DNA of 64,000 nt, taken from Pseudoalteromonas galatheae. GTDB taxonomy: Bacteria > Pseudomonadota > Gammaproteobacteria > Enterobacterales > Alteromonadaceae. A program made the position numbers and the translations under genes. The DNA lies in assembly GCF_005886105.2 (NCBI RefSeq), contig NZ_PNCO02000001.1:124001-188000 (forward strand), in the 5' to 3' direction. Below the pieces are notes generated by a model. That model saw nothing but the letters and a program-made list of their open reading frames with translations. It was not told the origin of the DNA and ran no database searches. Shown here piece after piece: positions 9,556 through 20,700 of the stretch (positions are counted from its first letter, which is position 1; every line of letters begins with the position of its first letter).

Positions 9556-10068
9556 ATGTTTAGATTCTTATTTATTTTATTTATCGCTATTCCGATTATT
9601 GAAATTGCTTTGCTGATCCAAGTCAGCGAGGTGATAGGCGGTTTTGCTACCATTGCGCTTGTAATTGGTACCGCCATTTTAGGGGCAAGACTGGTTAAAC
9701 AGCAGGGTCTTGGCGCTTATGTCAACGTACAGCAACAGATGTCTCGTGGGCAATTGCCTGCACAAGATTTATTTACCGGTTTGTGTGTGATCATTGCAGG
9801 TGTGCTATTGATGACGCCTGGGATCATGACCGATGTATTAGGCTTTTTACTGTTAACCCCAGCCGTTAGAAAAAAGCTGGCGCAGTCGCTTTTAGCTCAT
9901 GCCACCGTAAGAGTGCAAACAGGCATGCACTCAGGTCAGTCACCGTTTGCTAACCAATCACGCGACGAACGTCCGGATCAGCAGGAAGAAATTAGAGATC
10001 CATTTAAAAATCAATCGGGTAGAAATTCTTCAACAACGATTGAAGGTGAATACGAAAGAAAAGACTAA
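9556..10068 (+). CDS. fxsA: FxsA family membrane protein
   Basis: FxsA is an inner-membrane protein; in E. coli overproduction overcomes exclusion of phage T7 by the F plasmid, and its normal role is unknown. The 170-residue sequence has hydrophobic segments at about 2-20, 28-50 and 72-110, the conserved I-P-I-I-E-I start, A-x-x-G-x-R-L-V-K-Q-Q-G and L-L-M-T-P-G-I-M-T-D-V-L-G-F signatures. The C-terminal 55 residues are charged and probably disordered in the cytoplasm. It sits upstream of groES and divergent from cutA. Confidence 0.93.
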   Translation: MFRFLFILFIAIPIIEIALLIQVSEVIGGFATIALVIGTAILGARLVKQQGLGAYVNVQQQMSRGQLPAQDLFTGLCVIIAGVLLMTPGIMTDVLGFLLLTPAVRKKLAQSLLAHATVRVQTGMHSGQSPFANQSRDERPDQQEEIRDPFKNQSGRNSSTTIEGEYERKD

Positions 10069-10086
10069 ATTTTTTTGGTTTTTTCT

Positions 10087-10113
10087 CTTGGGTTTTAATT
10101 TGCCCATCCCCAT
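10087..10113 (+). promoter_or_regulatory. Sigma-32-type heat-shock promoter for groESL
   Basis: CTTGGG at 10087 and CCCCAT at 10108, followed by AAA, are separated by 15 bases. This matches the sigma-32 consensus CTTGAA...CCCCAT well and lies about 110 bases upstream of groES. Confidence 0.7.
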
Positions 10114-10224
10114 AAATGAAAGCAATTAAAATTGCGTGTGTTAACCACAACCTGTGGATGTAACACCGCCTTAAAAAAGCATTATTTCTGTCATTGTTCA
10201 GAAACTGTTAGGAGAACTATATAA

Positions 10225-10512
10225 ATGAACATTCGTCCTTTACATGATCGCGTCATTGTTAAGCGTCTTGAAGAAGAAACAAAGTCAGCTGGCGGCATTG
10301 TGTTAACTGGTTCTGCAGCTGAAAAGTCTTCACGTGGTGAAGTGGTTGCAGTAGGCAACGGCCGCGTGTTGGACAATGGTGAAACTAAAGCACTACAAGT
10401 AAAAGCTGGCGACACAGTGTTGTTCGGCTCTTACATCGAAAAAACTGAGAAGATCGAAGGTCAAGAGTACCTGATCATGCGCGAAGATAACATCTTAGGC
10501 ATCGTAGAATAA
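10225..10512 (+). CDS. groES: Co-chaperonin GroES
   Basis: GroES forms the heptameric lid of the GroEL folding chamber. The 95-residue protein starts [18 protein letters not shown]. It contains the mobile loop with G-G-I-V-L about residues 20-30, which contacts GroEL, and the conserved C-terminal [21 protein letters not shown] ribosome site precedes the ATG. It is 50 bases upstream of groEL, forming the usual operon. Confidence 0.98.
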   Translation: MNIRPLHDRVIVKRLEEETKSAGGIVLTGSAAEKSSRGEVVAVGNGRVLDNGETKALQVKAGDTVLFGSYIEKTEKIEGQEYLIMREDNILGIVE

Positions 10513-10526
10513 TTAATACTTTTTAG

Positions 10527-12209
<1,683 letters not shown>

Positions 12210-12244
12210 TAAACATCACCTCCTAAGCACTACACGCTTTAGAA

Positions 12245-12275
12245 AACCCTAACAGATTGATGTTAGGGTTTTTTT
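12245..12275 (+). terminator. Terminator after groEL
   Basis: Perfect 10-base stem AACCCTAACA / TGTTAGGGTT, loop GATTGA, followed by a T-run. Confidence 0.92.
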
Positions 12276-13058
12276 GTGTCTGAAATTTGCTAAAGCGCCA
12301 TCAATTTAGGGGGATAAAGTGGGGTATCGATTTAACGCCCATGTGTTATTTTTTAGAGTGGAAAAAGTGCGCTGCAAAGTTTTGTATTACTTTCTTTTAC
12401 TGCCCCATGTTAAAGGAAGTAGGCAGCTGGATTAGAAAAGTTGAGGTTCACTATAAATACATTGATGGTAAATATTGTTACTTTTCATGGTTTTATAAAT
12501 TAAAGTTAAGATAAGTAACTGATTTATATAAAGAAAACCATAAGGTGGTAATTGAAAAGAGTATTTGATAATCAATGTAAAATATTTACTTTCTTCTATT
12601 GAGTGGGAGCATCATGCAGGGTAAATAGCTGTGGCTTGATGGGGAGATCAAAGAGCGTAGAGATAGAGCTACTCGATTGCTTGTAGTCGTAAAGACATTA
12701 CTTTGATTACATCCGGTTGAGAACGATTTACCTTAACCTCGGTCTTACTAACTATAGCTAACTTGAAAGCTGGCAGAGTGGCAACTTGAGCGCTAGCAGT
12801 TGTGATTCCTTAAGCGTGCTTTAACTTTGTTTTTAATAGCTCCAAAAATCTACACTGTTTTGAGAAGCATTGATCTAGAGTGGAATAGTATTAGTGAACT
12901 TAGTTTCTTCATTCGGCTAGCTAACTAACTTTTGTGTATAGTTTTAGGTAGGTTATGTAAATGTAGTCAAATGTCACACTGCGTAAAAGGGTGTGATCTT
13001 GCTTTACTTCATATCTTTGAGGAGTAAGGTAAACACAGAGCTTGAAGGAGATCCAAAT
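12276..13058. other. 780-base stretch with no recognised gene
   Basis: AT-rich DNA between the groESL terminator and a DUF3016 gene. A 75-codon frame at 12287-12514 shows no start signal and no familiar sequence. A short coding-like run around 12630-12710 (E-I-K-E-R-R-D-R-A-T-R-L-L) is too short to assign. I see no tRNA, terminator or repeat. It could hold a small RNA or gene remains. Confidence 0.4.
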
Positions 13059-13541
13059 ATGAAAACACTAATTGCAATACTTGCTTTATTAATGACCCCT
13101 CTATTTGTGAATGCTGGTGAAGTTGCTGTAACTTGGAAGGACTTTAAAGAGTATCGCGATGTTAGACCGGGAAATGAGACGCGTGGCTCGTTCCATAAGC
13201 GAGTGGAAAAACAACTTACCAAACATTTAGAAAAGCTAGCAGAGAAGCTACCTGCAGGGCATAAATTAGCTATTCACTTTGATGAGATTGATTTAGCTGG
13301 TGATGTACATTATGGCATGACAGACATTCGTGTGATTAAGCCAATTCATTTCCCTCGTTTTGAAATTAGCTATAAGCTCACGGATAAATCAGGTAACAGC
13401 ATCGCAGAAGAGAGCGGCGTCAAACTAAAAGATATGTCATTTATGGACAGAGTCAAAGTGGGCTTAGATGAACCTTTTTATTATGAAAAGCGTCTTTTAA
13501 CTGACTGGTTTGAGGATGACTTAATGAAGAAAACAGGCTGA
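13059..13541 (+). CDS. DUF3016 family exported protein
   Basis: A 160-residue protein with a signal peptide (MKTLIAILALLMTPLFVNA). The mature part fits the DUF3016 family as I know it: V-T-W-x-x-x-x-x-Y-R-D-V-R-P near the start, D-x-D-L-A-G-D-V-H in the middle, and I-R-V-I-K-P-I-H-F-P-R followed by L-K-D-M-S-F and Y-E-K-R-x-L-x-D-W-F near the end. The biochemical role is unknown. The ATG at 13059 is preceded by AAGGAGAT and gives the signal peptide directly; an upstream extension to 12993 in the same frame has no support. It converges with the next reverse-strand gene across a hairpin. Confidence 0.82.
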   Translation: MKTLIAILALLMTPLFVNAGEVAVTWKDFKEYRDVRPGNETRGSFHKRVEKQLTKHLEKLAEKLPAGHKLAIHFDEIDLAGDVHYGMTDIRVIKPIHFPRFEISYKLTDKSGNSIAEESGVKLKDMSFMDRVKVGLDEPFYYEKRLLTDWFEDDLMKKTG

Positions 13542-13568
13542 ACAGTTGATGTTTGCACTGAAAAGTCT

Positions 13569-13592
13569 GCACGCAGCGACCCAGCTGCGTGC
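13569..13592. terminator. Hairpin between convergent genes
   Basis: Perfect nine-base stem GCACGCAGC / GCTGCGTGC with a six-base loop, lying between two converging genes. The T-run is weak on either side. Confidence 0.5.
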
Positions 13593-13608
13593 TTAACTAA
13601 GGAGTTGG

Positions 13609-13902
13609 CTACTTAAAAGTAGCTAGCAACTGTAGTAATGATTGTAACTTTTTAACAACCAATGCGAGTTTTTGCTCGTCAATTTCTTCAGTTTTCGATA
13701 GACCTTCAACGTCGGCTGCAACATCCAATACATAAGGTTTAAAGCGTTTTGCTTCAAACGTAAACCCGGCATCTTCCGTAAATAGCGCCTTAAACTTACC
13801 GTGACCTTGCTGCTGCAATTCATCGAGTTTTTTATCCGCATCCAGCGCTTGCCGGTATACGATCTTGAGGTTTTCATTAAGCTTTTCGATAACGGCTTGC
13901 AT
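13609..13902 (-). CDS. Small conserved alpha-helical protein, 97 aa
   Basis: I recognise it only as a small protein of the type found in Alteromonadales and related genera, without a function I can name. It starts MQAVIEKLNENLKIVYRQA, is rich in Lys, Glu and Leu, and contains L-F-T-E-D-A-G-F near the middle. Prediction by eye gives three or more helices and a cytoplasmic location. The ATG at 13902 has an AGGA site six bases upstream. A longer frame to 13986 and an overlapping frame at 13623-13916 look less credible. It is convergent with the DUF3016 gene. Confidence 0.6.
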   Translation of the reverse strand: MQAVIEKLNENLKIVYRQALDADKKLDELQQQGHGKFKALFTEDAGFTFEAKRFKPYVLDVAADVEGLSKTEEIDEQKLALVVKKLQSLLQLLATFK

Positions 13903-14082
13903 GATTTTCCTACCAATTACAATCTTGTGAAAATTTGTCACAATGATACTAGGTTTTGCCTTAAAATGCTGCTGTATGTAAGGCAAAGACTTAGCGTGTA
14001 AATAGTAAAAGCTGGGCTAGAGGTTCAACTTTTGTTCGAGTAATGTTTTGAAGTAATGACATTACTCTTTCGTCAGTAGAGA

Positions 14083-15036
14083 CTAAAACAGCGTTTTTAG
14101 CCCCATACCTATAATTGTTCTTTTATCATTATCACTTACTTGGTTTGTGTCGTCGGAGCGCCCATAAGCGAAATAGCTATACCATGTTGTATGCTGCTGC
14201 AAGCTATAGTCCAGCCCTAAGGTGATACTGTGCATTGGCACGCCTGATATTCCATAAAATCCTTTATTGCCGCTAGTATAACTAGAGCTTATATACTGTC
14301 CTTTAAATAGAGCTGAGTTGAGCTTGTAGCTTGCGCTAATTAAATGGCCCGAATTTTTTCGATTACCAAGATTGTTGTTTAACTGTGCTTGGTATAAGTA
14401 GCCAAGTTGCCACGCATCGTAATTATATGATGTTGATACCCTGATTAATTCTTGCTCTGTCACACCATTTTCATAAGCGATAGCAAAATAAAGGTTATCA
14501 TTTTGGTATTGTAAACTACTTGAGGTGGCATGGGTTTCATACTGATCGTTACCATTAGCTATGTAAGCTATGTTTAGCCGCCAATTGTCAAAAGTGGGCG
14601 ATTGATAGTGCAAAAGCTCAGTGACATTATCTCCGGGTAGCAATAATTTCATATCGACCACATCGTTGAATATATCTACTTTGCCTTGTGATAGCTTAAA
14701 TGGGGTGTTGCTATAGCCCAACTTTATATTTCCATGTTCAGTGTTGAGCAACACAATATGTTCTCTTAAGCTGGTTCTTTCTCCATTCAAGTTAACACCA
14801 TATTCAATTTTGTAATTAATGATAACTTTATGTTCTAGTTGTCGCTCACCCTTGATGCCAAACCTTGATGCTTTGCTACTAATTTTGTGCTCTAAAGCTG
14901 AGCTAGGTGTGCTTTGTTCCAATGCAATGTTAATCAGCCCATATAAGTGGTTAGCGGCTTCCGCAGATGTTGAGACTGACCAAAGGCTACTAAATAAAAC
15001 AGTGGCTGTTGTGAGAGGAAGGTTCGTCATATTCAC
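14083..15036 (-). CDS. Outer-membrane porin (Gram-negative porin type), 317 aa
   Basis: The protein opens with a signal peptide (about residues 1-27, cut near SAEAA) and then N-H-L-Y-G-L-I-N-I-A-L-E, the first strand typical of trimeric porins. Conserved porin elements follow: S-R-F-G-I-K-G-E near 57, the extracellular loop-3 region with G-K-V-D-I-F-N-D-V-V-D, and a C-terminal aromatic Phe that marks outer-membrane beta-barrels. The alternation of polar and apolar residues fits about 16 strands. It is divergent from the aminomutase-like gene, and the shared 220-base region holds repeats and a cluster-specific motif. It may take up a precursor or export a product of that locus, but this is inference. 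Confidence 0.85.
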   Translation of the reverse strand: MNMTNLPLTTATVLFSSLWSVSTSAEAANHLYGLINIALEQSTPSSALEHKISSKASRFGIKGERQLEHKVIINYKIEYGVNLNGERTSLREHIVLLNTEHGNIKLGYSNTPFKLSQGKVDIFNDVVDMKLLLPGDNVTELLHYQSPTFDNWRLNIAYIANGNDQYETHATSSSLQYQNDNLYFAIAYENGVTEQELIRVSTSYNYDAWQLGYLYQAQLNNNLGNRKNSGHLISASYKLNSALFKGQYISSSYTSGNKGFYGISGVPMHSITLGLDYSLQQHTTWYSYFAYGRSDDTNQVSDNDKRTIIGMGLKTLF

Positions 15037-15062
15037 TATTTTCCTATCTGGAAATGTTGTTT

Positions 15063-15105
15063 CTTTATTAAATAAATTAAGTCAGTTGCTCCTTTATTAA
15101 ATAAA
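15063..15105. promoter_or_regulatory. Two 14-base direct repeats before the porin gene
   Basis: CTTTATTAAATAAA occurs at 15063-15076 and again at 15092-15105, spaced 29 bases start to start (about three helical turns), 27 to 69 bases upstream of the porin ATG. The unit is nearly palindromic, so it may be a paired operator. Confidence 0.5.
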
Positions 15106-15125
15106 AATCACTAAAGGTAAGTAAA

Positions 15126-15143
15126 GTGTAACTTTTTGCAGTT
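15126..15143 (+). promoter_or_regulatory. 18-base motif shared with the ferredoxin promoter
   Basis: GTGTAACTTTTTGCAGTT is exactly repeated, in inverted orientation, at 33510-33527. It contains the dyad AACT-N6-AGTT. Here it lies 113 bases before the aminomutase-like gene and 90 bases before the porin gene. Confidence 0.65.
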
Positions 15144-15256
15144 GTTTAAAATCGACTACACACGAATAATCACCGCAGAAGCTTATTTACGGCAATTTTA
15201 TTCTCAAAGCGGATTGCTGGTAGATGAATAATTTTTAACATTAGTCGAGAAATATC

Positions 15257-16546
15257 ATGAAAAACTCAGAGAGAATATTTGCAGCTGCAAATGAGGTAAT
15301 ACCTAATGGCGTGAGCTCACCAATGAGAACTTTCTCATTAGTTGGCGGTAGTCCAATCATTTTGGAGTCAGCTAAGGGGAGCAAGATAATTGATGTTGAT
15401 GGTAGAGAATATACCGACTTTTTAAGTGGCTTTGGTGCTATTTATCTCGGTCATTCACGTACAGAGATATCAAATGCAGTATCTGAACAACTTGATAAGG
15501 GGCTGGTAGTTGGTTTATCTACCGAAATCGAACAGCAGTTAGCTAAAAAGATCGTTGATAGTACTAGTGCTATCGATAAGCTGCGCTTTGTAGTAAGTGG
15601 TAGTGAGGCTGTCATGACTGCACTACGAATTGCAAGAGCTTACACCAATCGAAAGCTATTTCTTAAGTTTGTTGGTTCTTACCATGGTCACGCGGATGCG
15701 TTGCTAGCTCAACCTGAAGGAAATGAGGGAGTTGCAACTAAAGGAACTACTAATGGGGTCGCTGAGCATAACGTTCTATTGTGCGAGTACAACAACTCCG
15801 AGCAACTCAGAGAGATCTTTGAGACACACGGAGATCAGATTGCAGCTGTGATCGTTGAGCCTTTCGCTACAAATATGGGCTTTGTTAAACCGCAACAAGG
15901 CTTTCACCAAAATATCCGTCAACTTTGTAACGATTATGGTTCACTTTTTATCTTTGATGAGGTGGTTACAGGGTTCCGTTTCCGCTTTGGTGGCGTTTCT
16001 GAGTTACTTGATGTGGATCCTGATCTCACTACTTTTGGAAAGATCATTGGTGGTGGTGCTCCTGTTGGTGCTTACGGTGGCAAAGAGAAGTTTATGAAGC
16101 TGGTTGAGATCGGCAACAAAGTTTTTCAGTCAGGTACGTTTGCAGGAAACCCTATTACTATGAGTGCAGGTAATGCTGCACTAGATATTATGGCTCAACC
16201 AGGCTTTTACGAAAAAATGGATGCTAAAGGTAAATTGCTTGAGTCAGAAATAAAAACGCACTTCGCGAAATTCGATATTCCTTTTCACTTTACCCGCTTT
16301 GGCGCGCTCTCCGGCATCGCATTTCGCCGTTCTGAAGCTGATATGAAAAGTTACTCAGATGTTAAACAGCAAGAATATGACGTATTCAAGAACACGCATT
16401 TAGTCATGCGCGAAAAGGGGTATCTAATGGCTCCTAGTCTAGAAGAGCCGATTTTTCTTACCGATGCTCATAGCGAAGAAGATATTAAAGGCTTTGCCAA
16501 AGCGCTTGCTGAAACTATCGCTGAACAACTACAGAAACATTTTTAA
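15257..16546 (+). CDS. Glutamate-1-semialdehyde-aminomutase-like PLP enzyme
   Basis: A class III aminotransferase-fold, PLP-dependent enzyme of 429 residues, the length of HemL, which converts glutamate-1-semialdehyde to 5-aminolevulinate. Conserved features are A-x-x-x-I-P-N-G-V-S-S-P at the N-terminus, V-S-G-S-E-A-V-M near 115, Y-H-G-H-A-D near 140, F-D-E-V-V-T-G-F-R near 235, and the PLP lysine K262 in F-G-K-I-I-G-G-G. It differs from HemL as I remember it in the active-site gating loop after GHAD, where the usual S-P-G-V-P is replaced by T-T-N-G-V-A-E-H, and near the C-terminus (P-S-L-E-E-P-I-F). I therefore read it as a paralogue with altered substrate. It heads a run of genes with an N-oxygenase and an NRPS. 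Confidence 0.85.
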   Translation: MKNSERIFAAANEVIPNGVSSPMRTFSLVGGSPIILESAKGSKIIDVDGREYTDFLSGFGAIYLGHSRTEISNAVSEQLDKGLVVGLSTEIEQQLAKKIVDSTSAIDKLRFVVSGSEAVMTALRIARAYTNRKLFLKFVGSYHGHADALLAQPEGNEGVATKGTTNGVAEHNVLLCEYNNSEQLREIFETHGDQIAAVIVEPFATNMGFVKPQQGFHQNIRQLCNDYGSLFIFDEVVTGFRFRFGGVSELLDVDPDLTTFGKIIGGGAPVGAYGGKEKFMKLVEIGNKVFQSGTFAGNPITMSAGNAALDIMAQPGFYEKMDAKGKLLESEIKTHFAKFDIPFHFTRFGALSGIAFRRSEADMKSYSDVKQQEYDVFKNTHLVMREKGYLMAPSLEEPIFLTDAHSEEDIKGFAKALAETIAEQLQKHF

Positions 16547-16582
16547 TTTACTGGAATTAACTTAAGTTTAAAGGAGCTATAA

Positions 16583-17566
16583 ATGAGTAATTTAGCAACG
16601 AAGATTTTACCGAACGTCGAGAATATCAAGAAAGAGACTAACAATATCAAGCATTGGTATCGCAAAGCTACAGTTCGCACCACAGACCGTATTATTGTGC
16701 CTAGCTTTGATAGCGATGAATATATTTTCCCCCCTTCAAGGCAGCCACTAGTTAGCCACCCATTAGTCATTAGTAAAGGTGAAGAGACTATAGGCTATAT
16801 TCTTGCACAATCAGCTTATCAGTACATGTATGACATTGGTTTACTAGAGACCCGTTTCGTAATTGATTGTTCTTTAAATATTGTAAATAACGTAATTGAA
16901 GGCTTTAGTGATGTAACCAAGCGAGAAGCACTTGCTGTAGTAATTGATGAGGGTTATCACGCTTATGTTGCACTTGACTTTATTATGCAGATGAAAGAGC
17001 AAAATAAGATAGAGCCGCTTGAAGTTCCGCACTCTAACGGCAACCTTGATGCAGTTAGAAATGCCTATAAAGTTTTACGCCCCGAAATTCATAATCATTT
17101 TCAACTCATTTCTGTGACATTAGCCGAGCATACGCTAACCAAAGATTTATTGGCTATTGGTGACGAAAAAAATACTACAGAAACGTTTAACCAGGTTATG
17201 AGTGATCACGTTGCGGATGAAGGTCGCCACGCTAGCTTCTTCATGACAGCTACAACGAACTACTGGCCTAAGCTTCCAGAAGAAGTGAAAGTTGAAATCG
17301 GACAGTTCCTCCCTGCATATATTGACGAATATCTCAAGGGTGATGAAACGCGCGACTTTGATCGCAAAGTGCTACTAGCGGCAGGCTTTTCAGAGCAAGA
17401 AACGCAAACAATTTTGGATGACACTCATGAAGAGTATATGGCCAGAATGAATAGCTATATCCAAAAGACAACGCTACAGCTTGTTGAAGCTGTTGAGAAA
17501 ATGCGGATGTTTGATCACGAGCCAACTAAGCAAGCATTTATTGCTCATGGTCATCAGGTTGACTGA
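16583..17566 (+). CDS. AurF-like diiron N-oxygenase
   Basis: The 327-residue protein belongs to the AurF (p-aminobenzoate N-oxygenase) family, whose members use a non-haem diiron centre and O2 to oxidise amines to hydroxylamines, nitroso or nitro groups. The expected ligand pattern is visible: a first Glu in L-L-E-T-R-F (about residue 88), E-G-Y-H (about 122-125), a Glu in L-A-E-H-T (about 182), and H-V-A-D-E-G-R-H (about 209-216) whose His-x3-Glu-x2-His spacing equals that of AurF. The gene follows the aminomutase by 36 bases with a strong AAAGGAG site. Its substrate is likely an amino group made or carried by the neighbouring enzymes. Relatives occur beside reductase-terminated NRPSs in pvf, mgo and ham clusters. 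Confidence 0.88.
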   Translation: MSNLATKILPNVENIKKETNNIKHWYRKATVRTTDRIIVPSFDSDEYIFPPSRQPLVSHPLVISKGEETIGYILAQSAYQYMYDIGLLETRFVIDCSLNIVNNVIEGFSDVTKREALAVVIDEGYHAYVALDFIMQMKEQNKIEPLEVPHSNGNLDAVRNAYKVLRPEIHNHFQLISVTLAEHTLTKDLLAIGDEKNTTETFNQVMSDHVADEGRHASFFMTATTNYWPKLPEEVKVEIGQFLPAYIDEYLKGDETRDFDRKVLLAAGFSEQETQTILDDTHEEYMARMNSYIQKTTLQLVEAVEKMRMFDHEPTKQAFIAHGHQVD

Positions 17567-17645
17567 GCCTGTGTAATTGCAAAGTAAAAATAAAGGGCCT
17601 TAGCCGGCTCTTTATAAGGATATTTAATTGAAGTCGTGTAAATAA

Positions 17646-17700
17646 AATACCTCATGCCATTTTATTCATAAAAGCCAAATAGACCGAGCATTGAGGTATT
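17646..17700 (+). promoter_or_regulatory. Long inverted repeat in the NRPS leader
   Basis: AATACCTCATGC at 17646-17657 pairs with GCATTGAGGTATT at 17688-17700 with one bulged base and a 30-base loop. It sits between the diiron gene and the NRPS ribosome site. A weaker GC hairpin lies just upstream (about 17590-17616). Together they may reduce or control readthrough. Confidence 0.45.
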
Positions 17701-17729
17701 AACATCTCTTTAGGGGAGAGGTAACTACC

Positions 17730-20700
17730 ATGATAGTAAAAGCCTTTTTTAATAATGCGCTAAAACATCAGGATAGGGTGGCTGTGGTTGCAGGTGAAGA
17801 ACAGCTTTCTTATGCTCAACTGTACCAGCAATCGAAGGTTGTAGCTGACAATTTGATTCGCTTAGGTATCAAGCGTGGCGATGTTATCGCAATATGCTCA
17901 GATAGAGGCGTAAATACGATAGTAAGTATGTTGGCAACTATGCTAGCGGGAGCTGCTTATACAGTTGTTGAACAAACTCAAAGTACTGCCGAATTACTAA
18001 AACATTTATCAGATATTCAGCCGGATTATACGATTATCGCACATGCTGAAGCTTCTTCACTGAGCGAAACCATTGAAGCTTACACAGTTGAGCAGCTGTT
18101 GAATGCGACAGGTAAACATGTTGACCTGCCTGAGCTATCATCGAATGATATTGCCTATGTACTATTTACTTCGGGTTCAACAGGTAAGCCCAAAGGAGTG
18201 AAAGTCAGTCACGGTAATATTCATCACTATAGTCAAAGTATTTCGGCGCTAACAGAAGTAAAAGCACCACTGAACTTTGGACATTTGAGCACATTAGCTG
18301 CTGATCTGGGAAATACTTCTTTGTTCTTGTCACTTTATCACGGTGGCTGCTTACATTTGATAGATCAATATACGCGTAAAGATCCGCGAAAATTAATAAC
18401 CTACCTTCGTGAGCAAGATATTGATTTTATTAAAATCACGCCTTCGCATTGGTCTGCTGTTATTCAGAGCTTCACGAATCAAACTGAGATATTACCAAGT
18501 CTTGAGTACATTATTTTTGGTGGTGAGCCTCTGCAAAAGCGCACTGCACGGGATGTATTGGAGAATCAAATAGCAAAACGGGTGTTCAATCACTATGGAC
18601 CAACCGAAGCAACAGTTGGGGTTTCTGCAATCGAGTTAACTAGTATAGAGCATATTAATAGCTTCTCTGATGATGTCATCCCTATTGGTTCTCCATTTGG
18701 TGATACCTGCTTTTTTGTCAAATGTGATGATGGAAAATTCAAGTCCAGTAATGTGAGAGGTGAGTTATTAATTGCTGGTCCATCGGTAGCACAGGGTTAC
18801 CGCAATAGAGTGGAAGAAACAAGTGCACGATTTATAAATATTGAGACACAAACTGGCACTGTACGTTGTTATAAAACAGGGGATTACGTCTCATTAGATG
18901 AAAGCGGAATGGCCAGTTTTATTGGCCGAATTGACCGCCAAGTAAAAATCAATGGCTATCGAGTTGAGCTTGAGAGTATCGAGAATACATTAAAAGAGCA
19001 GCTGTCAGTTTCTGCCGCATCTGTTGCTTATTTACAACATGAAAACAAAAACTGGTTGCTAGCAGCTATAACCACACCTGCGAAGCCATGTGACGATATA
19101 AAAGCAATGCTCAGTGAAGCTATGCCTGCACATACCATACCTCAGCGATTTTATGTATTAGATAAGATGCCGCGTAATGAAAATGGTAAAACAGATAACA
19201 AAGCCATTCAGGCGTTATTAAAAGCCAAGTTAGTTGAAGACTTAACATCTAATATTGACAGCCACGGTGCAGAAAAAAATCAGTATAGCGGCGAAAATCT
19301 TAAATTATTTCAATCTATTAGTCCCATTTTTTACAAGCATATTGCGCCACAACGCTGTGGTGTTCATGAAAATTTCTTTGAGCTTGGAGGAAATTCACTT
19401 GACTCTGTGCAGTTAGTTGCCGATTTGCAGTATAAGGGCTTTGCCATAACAGCTTTCGATTTCAACAACATGCCGACTATTGATGGCATTATTAGTAGTG
19501 TTATTAGCAATAGAGAGCGTCAAGAAAAGAGTAAAAACGCAACTAAGAAGACCTCTAGCGATGTTTTCGCGGCAGCACAAGACTTTTTCTTTAAAGAAAA
19601 TTTAGCTAATCCGGATCTTTATAATCAGTCAGTAATTTTTAAGGTTGAAGCTGACTTAGAACCTGAGCTTCTGAAAACCGCAATAACTAAAATATGTGAA
19701 CAGCATGAGTTATTGAAAACCGCTTTTAGTCAAAACGAAAACGGTGGCTACAGCGCAAAAACATTACCTCTGGCGATCGACAGCGTATTTTCCCACTCGA
19801 TGATAAGTCTCGATGATGAAGAAGCAATTACTGAGCAGGCTAAACTAATCCAAAGTGCTATTCATTTAGAGTCTGGAGCAGTTTTTAAGGCGCATTTATT
19901 CTCTACAGGTGAAGGTATAAGTTACTTGTTGCTGGTAGCCCACCATATCTGTGTTGATGTTATTTCATGGCGCATTATTACCAATGAAGTAACGCAAATA
20001 TATTGTGACTTGAAAGACGGAGTTGCAATCGCTGATAGCGCTGTGCAAAGCGGATTTTGGGATTGGGTTGACCACATACAAGGTGAAGTGGTTACACGAG
20101 AAAATATCGAAACTAAGTTAGCATCAAGCGCACATTCAACGCCACTGATTGATAAAGTAATACATACGGAAAGTGAAGCAAAGACAGACTGGCTAGTCTT
20201 TTCTAAACAGCACTCTGACGAATTAGAATCTATAGCCGCTGCTCAGCATGTACCCTTACATTTATTATTTTTAGGGGCATTGTTTCAAACGTGTGGCCGC
20301 TTACAAGATACCGAGCAAGTTTGCATCGACATTGAAAGTCATGGTCGAGTGTCATTTGATCCACAATTAGATATATCGAGAACAGTTGGTTGGCATACTT
20401 CGACCTTCCCATTAAATGTTTCAGTAAACAAGCAGCTATTTGAGCAAACCTTAAGGAATACTAAAGCAAGTTTTGATGCAGTTGCTGATTTGGGTGTTCA
20501 TCGAAGTTGGCAAATTCACCATCATCAACATGCAGATGCTCTGTACCAGTCACCAATTTGTTTTAACTTCTTGGGAGACACTGATTTTCCACATGATGAC
20601 CGACTAAAGCTGACACCATGTACTATCGATATTGGCACATGTCGAGGGGCAAGCAATCTACGCTTTCATGAGATCAAGGTATCAATCCAGAAAATGTTGG

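Noticed and set aside
12287..12514. 75-codon frame after groEL
   Set aside because: Begins right after the terminator hairpin, has no ribosome site and no recognisable product.
13623..13916. Overlapping frame in the small helical gene
   Set aside because: Lies inside the better supported 13609-13902 gene in another frame; the latter has a proper start signal and balanced helical composition.
15126..15143. Classical lux/las box
   Set aside because: The dyad AACT-N6-AGTT is shorter than the CT-N12-AG pattern of las boxes, so I only call it a shared motif.
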